Below are positions 44,786-52,967 of a stretch of DNA of 61,200 bases, piece after piece. Numbering within the stretch: position 1 is the stretch's first letter; the number at the start of each line of letters is the position of its first letter. This DNA is from Desulfopila aestuarii DSM 18488. GTDB taxonomy: Bacteria > Desulfobacterota > Desulfobulbia > Desulfobulbales > Desulfocapsaceae. The translations under genes were made by a program, and so were the position numbers. The notes under the pieces were generated by a model, which saw only the letters and a list, made by a program, of their open reading frames with translations, did not search any database and was not told where the DNA came from. Location of the stretch: positions 1 through 61,200 of the forward strand of contig CAMBBS010000025.1 of assembly GCA_945863875.1 (NCBI GenBank), read 5' to 3'.

Positions 44786-46726
44786 ATGTTGAGAATTATG
44801 GATCCGGATCTGGAAAAATTGCTTAAATTCCTTGCCTTGCAAGAGGAGTTTGTCTTTCTCGATACCTCACAGCCGAACCATGAAAATGTTGAATCACTTC
44901 TCTTCCTTAAGCCCGTTGATCGGCTGGTATGCCGGGTTGGTGATAATCTTGAAAAGTATCTGGCTGCTCTCCAGGAGCGTTTGACCAACGGATTCTACCT
45001 TGCCGGCTGGGTTGGCTATGAATTCGGGGCAATGCTTGAAGGAAGGATCGGGGCGACGATAACCCCTGCCGCCGATAATCAATTGGTGTTGGCCGATTTA
45101 GGGGTTTTTTCAAAACCACTGAGATTTAGCCATCATACAGGTGAGCACGATTTTCCCTTTGGTGTCGATTGCGGCTCCCTCGAAGGAAAGTATGCCATCT
45201 CCGATCTCAGGCCAAATATGGAGAAAGATGAGTTTTTGCAGGGGCTCCATCAGGTGCGGCAATATATCATTGCAGGTGACACATACCAGGTGAATTACAC
45301 GATGAAGCTGCTCTTTGCTTTTCAGGGTTCCGCCGAAAAGCTCTATGCCGTGTTACGCAAAAATCAGTCGGTTGCCTATGGTGCCTATATCCGGCACGGT
45401 GAGGAGCGGCTGTTATCCTTTTCGCCGGAACTGTTTTTTAGAAAAAAGGGTGACGAGATCACCGCCCGACCAATGAAAGGAACGGCGGCAAAGGGATATA
45501 ATGGTCTGCAGGAGCAGGGTAACAGCCGCGGACTGCATTATGACAGTAAAAACCGAAGTGAAAATGTCATGATTGTCGATCTGCTGCGTAATGATCTTGC
45601 GCGATTGATGCATGGCCACGGAGAGAGCCGCGTTTTCGTCGATTCGCTGTTTGACGTCGAGTCCTATGAGAGTCTGTTGCAGATGACCTCGACAATAAAG
45701 GCCAGGAGTACGTCGACAATCATGACCAATCTGCCGCTTACCGAGCTGTTTCGTGCCTTGTTTCCCTGCGGTTCGATAACCGGTGCGCCGAAAATCCGCA
45801 CCATGCAGATTATCGATGAGCTGGAAAAAGAGCGACGGGGGGTGTATACCGGGGCCATCGGTTATTTCGGCCCGGACGGTTCAGCGGTGTTTAACGTGCC
45901 TATCCGCACGGTTCGACTGCACAAAAATTCGGGAGAAATGGGCATCGGCGCGGGAATTACCCACGATTCGATCCCCGAGGAGGAATGGAAGGAATCTCTC
46001 TTGAAAGGCCGATTCCTCACCCATGCCCAACCGGACTTTCAGCTGTTCGAAACCATTCTCTGGCGGCCCGAAACCGGCTACTGGCTTCTTGAAGAACATC
46101 TGCTGCGCCTGGCAAGTGGGGCGCATTTTTTTAAATTTTCCTGTGAGTTATCAAAGATACGCCTGCTGCTGCAACAGCAGGCAATCACATTGTCCGAGGT
46201 CACCACAGCCGGCGACTGTCATCGGCTGCGTCTGGTCCTGGCAAAGGATGGGCGCACATATCTGTCGGCAGTTCCGTGTAATGCCCCGCTGCGCACTCAG
46301 CTGCCGGCCAGGCCGGAGCAGGATGATAGCTCCGGCTTGGCAACAGTCGATTTTTCTCCGCACCGGATAGATGCCGCAAGCCCTTGGCCTTTTCATAAAA
46401 CCACCATGCGTACGCTTTACGATGCGGCATATAAGCAGGCGCAAGACGACGGCTTGTTTGACTATATCTTCTGTAATACTGCCGGGGAGGTAACCGAGGG
46501 GTGCATTAGCAATATAGTCATTTACCACGAAGGTAAGTACCTGACGCCGCCGGTGGCAAGCGGTCTGCTGGCCGGGGTGATGCGCGGCCAGCTGCTGACG
46601 GACACCGCCGTTCCCGTCGTCGAAAAAGTGCTGACCCCGGCGGATGTCAGAGCCGCCGAGGCGATTTTTGTCTGTAATTCGGTACGCGGCCTGGTACGGG
46701 TAAAAATGCCAGAGCATCCGGCCTGA
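44786..46726 (+). CDS. pabB-pabC: Bifunctional aminodeoxychorismate synthase component I / 4-amino-4-deoxychorismate lyase
   Basis: The N-terminal part (about 1-420) is a chorismate-binding PabB domain with AGDTYQVNYTMKL, FSPELFFRK, ARPMKGTAAKG, NVMIVDLLRNDLAR, PCGSITGAPKIRTMQII and GAGITHDSIPEEEW. The rest (about 425-646) is a PLP-dependent PabC lyase with QLFETILWRP, the EVTEGCISNI motif and GLLAGVMRG. Together with a glutaminase subunit they turn chorismate to p-aminobenzoate for folate. AAAGGA precedes the ATG. No pabA is adjacent, but folC lies 8.5 kb downstream. The fusion removes release of aminodeoxychorismate between steps. Confidence 0.93.
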   Translation: MLRIMDPDLEKLLKFLALQEEFVFLDTSQPNHENVESLLFLKPVDRLVCRVGDNLEKYLAALQERLTNGFYLAGWVGYEFGAMLEGRIGATITPAADNQLVLADLGVFSKPLRFSHHTGEHDFPFGVDCGSLEGKYAISDLRPNMEKDEFLQGLHQVRQYIIAGDTYQVNYTMKLLFAFQGSAEKLYAVLRKNQSVAYGAYIRHGEERLLSFSPELFFRKKGDEITARPMKGTAAKGYNGLQEQGNSRGLHYDSKNRSENVMIVDLLRNDLARLMHGHGESRVFVDSLFDVESYESLLQMTSTIKARSTSTIMTNLPLTELFRALFPCGSITGAPKIRTMQIIDELEKERRGVYTGAIGYFGPDGSAVFNVPIRTVRLHKNSGEMGIGAGITHDSIPEEEWKESLLKGRFLTHAQPDFQLFETILWRPETGYWLLEEHLLRLASGAHFFKFSCELSKIRLLLQQQAITLSEVTTAGDCHRLRLVLAKDGRTYLSAVPCNAPLRTQLPARPEQDDSSGLATVDFSPHRIDAASPWPFHKTTMRTLYDAAYKQAQDDGLFDYIFCNTAGEVTEGCISNIVIYHEGKYLTPPVASGLLAGVMRGQLLTDTAVPVVEKVLTPADVRAAEAIFVCNSVRGLVRVKMPEHPA

Positions 46727-46737
46727 ACAAGCCAGGC

Positions 46738-47250
46738 TCAGTGCACCATTGAGTCGTCCTGCTCGGGGGAAATATGCAGTGGCGGCAGGAGGAGATTGTG
46801 CTGCTCTCCCAGCTTTCGTACCGCTGTCATAAACGATGAGGGTAGGGGTATTTCTCGTTCTTCCATAAGGAAATCGAGTTCTTTGGCCCGGAGCAGGGTC
46901 GCCGAGCTGTTACCGCCTTCCTGGTGATCGCACAGGGTTTGTATACGCAGGGCATCGGTGAGAAGTTCGCGAAGAGGAACTTGTTCCTCTTTGATGTTCA
47001 ACAGCTCCTGCTCAATGGTTCCCCAGTTTTCCTGACTAAAACGGACAAATTTCTTCTCCGGATTCTGCGTGCCGAAAACCTCGTTGGTGATGGCGCCGGC
47101 GAGCATGGTCAGGTGCATTTTATCAAGATCCGGTCTCTTGCTCATCAGATTGCTCCGTACTTCTTTGTAGAGAACCATCTGCACGAGACTGACTCCTTCC
47201 CGCAACGAACTGACAAGCTGAGATTTTTTTTCGGCTGTTTCCGTTTTCAT
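46738..47250 (-). CDS. Conserved-looking hypothetical protein, 170 aa
   Basis: I use ATG 47250; a GTG at 47256 is in frame. The protein is mostly helical, with no membrane segment or Cys pairs, and a C-terminal half rich in Leu (LRELLTDALRIQTLCDHQEGG, AVRKLGEQHNLLLPPLHISP). No family is recognised. It lies 13 bases after the DUF493 gene on the same strand, so the two probably form an operon. It converges with pabB-pabC with an 11-base gap. Confidence 0.75.
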   Translation of the reverse strand: MKTETAEKKSQLVSSLREGVSLVQMVLYKEVRSNLMSKRPDLDKMHLTMLAGAITNEVFGTQNPEKKFVRFSQENWGTIEQELLNIKEEQVPLRELLTDALRIQTLCDHQEGGNSSATLLRAKELDFLMEEREIPLPSSFMTAVRKLGEQHNLLLPPLHISPEQDDSMVH

Positions 47251-47263
47251 TGTCACGATGCCA

Positions 47264-47548
47264 TCAAAGAATGATTTTTATTGCCGGGCTGCATTGTAAT
47301 AATTTATAAATTTTCAATCTGACTTCTTCACTTGGTACTTCGAGTTCTGCATCGAGACTGTGATATTTGCCCATGGAGCTGGTGTGCGAATGGCTGATTC
47401 TCACCGGCAGAGGAAAGCAGGCGGAAACGATGACGTCTTTAAGCAGGCTGCAGTCGATGCCTATTACCCTGTAAGACCAGGTACAGGGGTATGCTATTTC
47501 AGGTCGCTCGGGTGGCTGCTGCAGAAGATTTTGGCGATCGAGTATCAT
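47264..47548 (-). CDS. DUF493 (YbeD-like) protein
   Basis: The ATG at 47548 has AGAAGGA 6-7 bases upstream, and the longer frame is discarded. The 94-residue product matches the YbeD/DUF493 ACT-like fold: YPCTWSYRVIG, then MGKYHSLDAELEVPSEEVRLKIYKLL and the terminal IKIIL. E. coli YbeD lies next to lipB and was proposed as a regulator of lipoate or amino-acid metabolism; its job is unproven. Here its partner is the 170-residue hypothetical gene. Confidence 0.85.
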   Translation of the reverse strand: MILDRQNLLQQPPERPEIAYPCTWSYRVIGIDCSLLKDVIVSACFPLPVRISHSHTSSMGKYHSLDAELEVPSEEVRLKIYKLLQCSPAIKIIL

Positions 47549-47897
47549 GTTTATCCTTCTGGTGGGTTGTCTTGGTATCCTTGAGGAGCCTATTATCCGA
47601 CAGACTCCTGCGGAGGATGAATCAAACGCAAAACTAATAATGAATGAACAGGCAAGAGTCAAGGAAAAGACCGATCAGTGCACTGCTGCGTATCCAAGAG
47701 AAATGCTGGTTTCTGAAAAAACATATGTAAGCGTACGAAATACTCTTTTGAATAAACTGGACGCAGATGATACAATCAACCCAGTATTGTTTAATGGCAG
47801 CAAGAACATAAATGGATATTTTGTCATCTGACCCCGGTAAACGGCAAACAAGCCAGGACTCTTTACTAACAATCGACATATTGAAGAGGAACCGTCA
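47549..47897. other. Intergenic stretch with no convincing gene
   Basis: A 63-codon plus-strand ORF (47640-47831, starting MNEQARVKEK) has no ribosome site and no family. The remainder is AT-rich leader for the hybrid kinase, whose ribosome site GAGGA lies at 47886-47890. Confidence 0.5.
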
Positions 47898-49502
47898 TTG
47901 GAATTAAGTGAAAAACAGGCGATACTCGATGCACTACGTGAGAGTCAAGCGCAGAAAAAAGCAATCTTCGACGGTTTCAGTGGGATTCTTATCCTCTTTG
48001 ACGACCAGATGAAGGCACAGTGGATCAACAAAACGATTTATCTCAAATATCCTGATGCCATCGGCAAAACGTGTCATGAGATTTTCTGTGCTCAAAATGA
48101 TAAATGTACTGTGTGTGCTTTTAACAGAAGTCTGCAGAGCGGCAGTATCGAATCGAGTACGCAGCGGATTGGCGTTTTCGGCAAAGACGGCGATGAGACG
48201 GTGTTCGATATCACTGCGTCTCCGGTAAAGGGAGAAAACGGTGAGGTCTCCGGTGTGATAGGGATTGCCGAGAATGTGACGGAACAGTATCGGCTGGAAC
48301 GGCAGCTGCGGCATACCCAGAAAATGGAGGCTATCGGCACCTTGGCAGGTGGCGTGGCCCATGACTTTAATAACGTTCTTACGCCGATAATGGGTTATTC
48401 GGAAATAATACGTTTGAAATTGAAAAAAGACGGCTTTGGTGACAAGGTCGTTTACGATTATCTCGAGGAAATTCTCAAGGCGTCAAAGAGAGCAAAATCC
48501 CTCGTCGAGCAGGTCCTGACTTTTTCACGCAGTACGGAGAAAAAAGCGGTGCTGCAGTATATGCATCCTATCGTCAAAGAGGTGATGAAGCTGATGCGGG
48601 TTACCCTGCCGAGCACTATCGTCATTAAGGAACAGGTCAATGAGCAATGCGGCCGGGTGTTGATTGATCCAGTGCAGATTCATCAGGTCCTGATTAATCT
48701 CTGCACGAACGCCGCCCATGCCATGGGCGGGCGGCATGGGGTACTCACGGTTACGCTGGACAAGGTTGCACCGCTTGTAAACGGCAGGGACTCGTTGGAG
48801 CTGACCGTGGCCGATACCGGCAGCGGTATCGAGGAGGAGTTTCTTGATAGAATTTTCGAACCCTATTTTTCGACCAAGGAGAAGACCAGGGGGACCGGCA
48901 TGGGGCTAGCCATGGTGCATGGCATCGTCAGTCGTCAGGGAGGGAGCATCACCGTCGAAAGTGTCGTTGGCGAGGGTTCCGTTTTCCGGGTGCATCTGCC
49001 GATAGCTCAAAAGGAGACCGCGGTGGAACAGGTTGTCTCCCTCGGGGACCTGCAGGGAGGTTGCGGCAGTATTCTGCTGGTTGACGATGAGGAGCAGGTT
49101 GTTCAGGTGACGGGTGAAATTCTCCAGAGTCTTGGCTACAGGGTGGTCGGCAGAACACTGTCACAGGATGCTCTGCAGCTTTTTTCCAGGACACCCGAGG
49201 CGTTTGATCTGGTCATTACCGATTTGACCATGCCCGGCTTGACGGGGCTGGAGTTAAGTGAAGGCCTGAAAAAATTACGGCCGGATATTCCTATCATACT
49301 CTTTACCGGGTATTCGGATCAGGTTTCCAAAGATGCCGCCTATGCCGCTGGAATAGACGAGTACTGCATGAAGCCTATTTCCATGCGCGAGCTGGCGACG
49401 GTTGTCGGCCGATTTCTTGGAACTGATAAGGATACCGGCCAAGGTACCCGTCAAGGAAACAAGCGGATCTCTTTTAACGGTCCGCCACGTTCAGCAAACT
49501 GA
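47898..49502 (+). CDS. Hybrid histidine kinase: PAS, HisKA, HATPase, receiver
   Basis: The order is a PAS domain (about 20-130, with Cys in CHEIFCAQNDKCTVC), HisKA with His155 in GGVAHDFNNVLTPIMGY, HATPase_c (NLCTNAAHAM, VADTGSGIEEEFLDRIFEPYF, GTGMGLAMVHGI) and a receiver (LVDDEEQVV, phospho-acceptor Asp442 in ITDLTMPGL, Lys in CMKPIS). The protein is soluble, 534 residues. The TTG start follows GAGGA. PAS Cys residues could bind a cofactor or respond to redox. Its 3' end overlaps the TM2 gene on the other strand by 29 bases. Confidence 0.93.
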   Translation: MELSEKQAILDALRESQAQKKAIFDGFSGILILFDDQMKAQWINKTIYLKYPDAIGKTCHEIFCAQNDKCTVCAFNRSLQSGSIESSTQRIGVFGKDGDETVFDITASPVKGENGEVSGVIGIAENVTEQYRLERQLRHTQKMEAIGTLAGGVAHDFNNVLTPIMGYSEIIRLKLKKDGFGDKVVYDYLEEILKASKRAKSLVEQVLTFSRSTEKKAVLQYMHPIVKEVMKLMRVTLPSTIVIKEQVNEQCGRVLIDPVQIHQVLINLCTNAAHAMGGRHGVLTVTLDKVAPLVNGRDSLELTVADTGSGIEEEFLDRIFEPYFSTKEKTRGTGMGLAMVHGIVSRQGGSITVESVVGEGSVFRVHLPIAQKETAVEQVVSLGDLQGGCGSILLVDDEEQVVQVTGEILQSLGYRVVGRTLSQDALQLFSRTPEAFDLVITDLTMPGLTGLELSEGLKKLRPDIPIILFTGYSDQVSKDAAYAAGIDEYCMKPISMRELATVVGRFLGTDKDTGQGTRQGNKRISFNGPPRSAN

Positions 49503-49878
49503 TCTGATCGTTCAATGTCCACAGGTCATATATATAGCCTAAACCGAGCAGCCCGCCTGTGCAGAGATAAATCAGGCCGGTGATCCATTTGCCCATATAC
49601 ATTCTGTGGATACCGAACAGGCCAAGAAACGCCAGCAGCAGCCAGGCGAGATTGAAATCAATGTGCCCTTCGTGGTAGCGGATATCCGCCTCCCGGTTCA
49701 TGCCTGGAATGAGAAAAAGATCGACGATCCAGCCGATAAAAAATATTCCCAGAGTAAAAAAATAGAGCGTGCCGCTGAGCTGTTTTCCATAGTAAAACCG
49801 GTGTGCTCCGAGAAATCCCAGAATCCAGAGAAGATAGCCGACCAGAAGGGAGTGTGTTGTGTGGTTATTCGTTGCCAT
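49474..49878 (-). CDS. Membrane protein with two TM2 domains
   Basis: Two tandem TM2 units are visible. The first is GYLLWILGFLGAHRFYYGKQLSGTLYF followed by GWIVDLFLIPGM, and the second is AFLGLFGIHRMYMGKWITGLIYL followed by GYIYDLWTLND. Each has a GxHRxYxG turn between two membrane helices and a following DxW/DxF, so four helices in 134 residues. Most TM2 proteins have a single copy. The function is unknown; the family is linked to membrane stress or signalling. It overlaps nagZ by 14 bases on the same strand. Confidence 0.88.
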   Translation of the reverse strand: MATNNHTTHSLLVGYLLWILGFLGAHRFYYGKQLSGTLYFFTLGIFFIGWIVDLFLIPGMNREADIRYHEGHIDFNLAWLLLAFLGLFGIHRMYMGKWITGLIYLCTGGLLGLGYIYDLWTLNDQISLLNVADR

Positions 49879-50923
49879 GGCACATGAGGAGTGGTTGTTT
49901 AAATTTTTGGATTCGGCTCCAGGCCTCCTCCAATCGAGCTTCAGTTATTGTTCCTTCGTCTAGCTTTTGCAAAAGAGCGTCGATCACTTTAGTGAGTATA
50001 AACGGATCACGGTCAAGATTGTTGCCGATAATCAGCAGATCCACGCCGGCAGCGAGTGCCTTGCAACAGGCATCCTCAAGGCCGTAGTGCCCAGTGATTG
50101 CTTTCATCTGCATGTCATCAGTGATAACAACACCATCAAACTGCAGTCGCTGCCGAACGAGTGTCTGGATGGTTGCACGGGACAGGGTGGCAGGGTATTG
50201 TGCATCAAATTTTCTATGAAACAGGTGTCCGAGCATGATTGCCTCGATCTGACCGGTACGTATAAGCTGCTGGTATGGCACGAGTTCGTCCTCCTGCCAG
50301 GTCTCTGTAATATCAACAAAGCCAAGATGTGAGTCGGTGCGGGAACTGCCGTGTCCGGGAAAGTGTTTCAGGCAGGAGAGAATTCCCAGCTGTCTGTGTT
50401 CTCTGATCCAGGCCGCGGCGCGGACGGTAACGACGGCTGGGTCTGCGGAAAAACTGCGGCCGTATTTGCCGATTATCGGATTTTCCTGATAAACATTGAG
50501 ATCGACCACCGGGGCTAGATTCAGGTTTACGCCAATATCGCTTAGCATCCGGGCGGTTTGCCGTGCGCTGGCAATGGTAGCATGCAGATCCGGAGAGTTG
50601 CCAAGTTGAATGGCGGCCGGAGTAACCGGGAAACCTCTTTCTTGCGTAAAGCGACTGACGCGGCCGCCTTCTTGATCTACCGCCACCAGAAAAGGTTTAT
50701 CCGATAATTGCCGCAAAGATGCAGTGAGCAGCTTCAGCTGCCTGGCATCGATGATATTATTGGTTTTTTTTGACGAGGCGAGGCAACGGTCAAAGAGAAT
50801 CACCCCGCCTAAATTTCTTTTGCAGATATCCTGGCCAATTGGGTCGTCAGCCGTGACCGTGTCACCTGAAAAACCGAGGATAAAGAGTTGACCTATTTTC
50901 TGTTCGAGAGAGAGTTGCGTCAT
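49865..50923 (-). CDS. nagZ: Beta-N-acetylhexosaminidase, glycoside hydrolase family 3
   Basis: The 352-residue GH3 barrel has VAVDQEGGRVSRF, the KHFPGHG motif with the catalytic His/Asp dyad region (KHFPGHGSSRTDSH) and the nucleophile Asp in GVVITDDMQMKAI. NagZ releases GlcNAc from peptidoglycan fragments in cell-wall recycling. No signal peptide is seen, so it is cytoplasmic. The TM2 gene follows with an overlap, implying co-transcription. Confidence 0.93.
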   Translation of the reverse strand: MTQLSLEQKIGQLFILGFSGDTVTADDPIGQDICKRNLGGVILFDRCLASSKKTNNIIDARQLKLLTASLRQLSDKPFLVAVDQEGGRVSRFTQERGFPVTPAAIQLGNSPDLHATIASARQTARMLSDIGVNLNLAPVVDLNVYQENPIIGKYGRSFSADPAVVTVRAAAWIREHRQLGILSCLKHFPGHGSSRTDSHLGFVDITETWQEDELVPYQQLIRTGQIEAIMLGHLFHRKFDAQYPATLSRATIQTLVRQRLQFDGVVITDDMQMKAITGHYGLEDACCKALAAGVDLLIIGNNLDRDPFILTKVIDALLQKLDEGTITEARLEEAWSRIQKFKQPLLMCHGNE

Positions 50924-51307
50924 TTTTTCCGGATATAATGGTGTTTCCTGAATTGCCGCAGGTTGTTATGTCTTGAGGAGTACTTTCAGGGAACATAATT
51001 GTCAAAGAAATTTTCGGGGGAATTCTACTGTCAATAATATGACAGAGCTGCGGCGAGAGGCAGGCTGAGAACCTGTAAGAGGTTTAGCAAAAAAATCAGG
51101 GAAAGCTTCTTCTCGACAAAAAATAAATAATATCAGTAATAAAGGAAGTCGTCGAGGGAACATCGTCATTTTAGTGTGACATTGATGGTATAAAAAGTGC
51201 AACGGAGAAAATAAAGAAATAAAAGTAAAGATTTTTAGGTGCCGGCCGATATAAAAATAAGCATAAAGAAAATCTTTTATAATGGACAAAATTGAGGAAC
51301 ATCGCTC
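50924..51307. other. AT-rich regulatory region between nagZ and the diguanylate cyclase gene
   Basis: No ORF with a ribosome site is seen in 384 bases. A perfect 6-6-6 inverted repeat at 51028-51045 could be an operator. Promoters for both flanking genes should lie here but no strong -35/-10 pair stands out. Confidence 0.45.
51028..51045. promoter_or_regulatory. Inverted repeat, possible operator
   Basis: CTGTCA, six AT bases (ATAATA), TGACAG: a perfect dyad of the size bound by a helix-turn-helix dimer, in the divergent region between nagZ and the GGDEF gene. Confidence 0.4.
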
Positions 51308-52321
51308 ATGACTCTTAGAACGCAAGAAGCTCAAATATCCGGATCGAACCTGCAGCAGGCAGAGTTGGAAAAAGTTATGGTCGAGCTGGATATTGTCAAA
51401 AAACAGTCAGAACGACTTGATCTCATCAACAAGCTGCATGCGAGAATGGCTGGAGTCCTCAGTCTGACCGGTATGATTGAAGCCTATTCCGTCTGGCTGA
51501 TGCCGCGGGTCAACCATGAATTGATCGGTTACAACAACAGCAGCCGTAAAAAACGACATCTGTTCTGTTCCGGTCATGGGCCTAATAGACGTAAAGCCAT
51601 TGCCTTTGCCGAACAGCTTATCGAAAACAAGTCGCCTTTTGAAGGTTCCTTTACGAAAAAAGATGGACGGTGTGCTTATAAATGGATTTTTGAAACTGTC
51701 GATGACGCCGGTATCCTGTTGATTCTTAAAAAAGGGCATGAGTTGTCGCCTGAGGAAATCAACCTTATCAATCATTCGCTGGAAATTTTGGCTGAATGTC
51801 TTCGCCGCGGGCTTGCCTATGAGGAATTGTTCGAGCGGGCAAGCAATGACGCGCTCACCGGCCTGTCTAACAGGCGAGTATTTGAAGAACGCATCTATGG
51901 CATGATGGAAAGTGCCAAACGGCACCACCATCCCTTGTCCATGATCTCCATGGATCTGGATAAATTCAAGATGATAAACGATAACCTCGGCCATCAGGTG
52001 GGAGACGAGGTGTTGAAGTCCGTTGCGCAGGTATTGAAACAGGCCGTACGATCAACGGATCTGCTAATTCGCATGGGTGGTGACGAATTCCTGCTCATTC
52101 TCGATAACACCGATCTGCAAAATGCGAGAATTTTGGCGGAACGATTGTGCGTTGCGGTCGATGCGCTTAATATCTGGGCGGACGATGCAACAAAACTTGG
52201 TGTTTCTATCGGGCTTTCCCAGCTCAAGCAGGACGAATCTCTGAAGCAGTGGCTAGAGCGCACCGATGATATCCTCTATCTTGCTAAGGCCGAAGGGCGA
52301 TCAAGGGTAGTGATGGAATAG
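51308..52321 (+). CDS. Diguanylate cyclase (GGDEF)
   Basis: The 337-residue protein has an N-terminal helical segment and a GAF-like sensing region (about 45-175). A GGDEF domain follows with intact active-site GGDEF at 257-261 and an RxxD inhibitory site (RSTD, 248-251) five residues before it. It should make c-di-GMP with product inhibition. No membrane segment is present, so the signal is cytoplasmic. The ATG at 51308 is used although TTG starts nearby are possible. A strong terminator follows. Confidence 0.93.
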   Translation: MTLRTQEAQISGSNLQQAELEKVMVELDIVKKQSERLDLINKLHARMAGVLSLTGMIEAYSVWLMPRVNHELIGYNNSSRKKRHLFCSGHGPNRRKAIAFAEQLIENKSPFEGSFTKKDGRCAYKWIFETVDDAGILLILKKGHELSPEEINLINHSLEILAECLRRGLAYEELFERASNDALTGLSNRRVFEERIYGMMESAKRHHHPLSMISMDLDKFKMINDNLGHQVGDEVLKSVAQVLKQAVRSTDLLIRMGGDEFLLILDNTDLQNARILAERLCVAVDALNIWADDATKLGVSIGLSQLKQDESLKQWLERTDDILYLAKAEGRSRVVME

Positions 52322-52351
52322 ATTTTCCGTATCACACAGGTCATCAATAAA

Positions 52352-52400
52352 CGACAAAGAAAAAGGCCGACTCTAAACGAGTCGGCCTTTTTCTTTGTCG
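52352..52400. terminator. Bidirectional terminator with a 22-bp perfect stem
   Basis: Arms 52352-52373 and 52379-52400 are fully complementary around the loop TAAAC. The core GGCCGACTC/GAGTCGGCC is flanked by A and T runs. It serves the GGDEF gene from the left and the 134-residue hypothetical gene from the right. Confidence 0.95.
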
Positions 52401-52424
52401 AGGAGAATAAAACCGTTCAGAATG

Positions 52425-52829
52425 TCATTCGCTGGTATTCTTGAGGGTAATTTTGATCGGGATTGCGTGCAGCGACCGGCTGTGCTGCTCGGTATAGCCG
52501 AGGCTCCAGTCACCACATTTGCAGGTATCACCAAGCAAGGCATCGAGCTCACGGACAATGCCGGTAATGTTGATAACAGGGTGGCGGGAAAAAACCTGCG
52601 GCAATCCCTGGGTGAGGTTACAGGCCAGACAGCAATTTGGTCGTTCATGCAGGAGCAGCTCCATGATCAGGGTGCTGCCATCGCATTCCCGATATGCCAG
52701 TTCGATATCATAGGCTCCCTCGTCGGCATCACCAAACAGGGCTTCAAAAAAATCATTGGCCCGGTCTTTTGGGAAAATCTTCTCTAAATTCTCTTTGGTC
52801 AGAATGGTTTTCAACGTGTTGGTTGTCAT
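52425..52829 (-). CDS. Conserved hypothetical protein with Cys motifs, 134 aa
   Basis: I start it at ATG 52829 (MTTNTLKTIL). The protein has a helical N-terminus (ENLEKIFPKDRANDFFEALFGDADEGAYDI), then RPNCCLACNLTQGLPQVFSRHPVINI, then DTCKCGDW and LHAIPIKI. The Cys cluster (C-C-x2-C, later C-x-C) and the invariant-looking HPVINI suggest a metal-binding protein. I have no family name for it. It is divergent from the UvrD-type gene (138 bases apart) and ends at the shared terminator. Confidence 0.75.
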   Translation of the reverse strand: MTTNTLKTILTKENLEKIFPKDRANDFFEALFGDADEGAYDIELAYRECDGSTLIMELLLHERPNCCLACNLTQGLPQVFSRHPVINITGIVRELDALLGDTCKCGDWSLGYTEQHSRSLHAIPIKITLKNTSE

Positions 52830-52967
52830 GGGTTGCGTTGTTAAAAAAGAATGAGGATAAGGCGAAGAGCCGTTGATCATAAAAATAGCGACAAAATATT
52901 ATACCAGAGCAGGCAAATTTGTCAACCAACGTTGCGGCGGGATATGGCCTGTGTTAAAGTAGCCGCC

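Noticed and set aside
47640-47831. 63-codon plus-strand ORF before the hybrid kinase
   Set aside because: No ribosome site, no family resemblance, and low-complexity leader-like composition.
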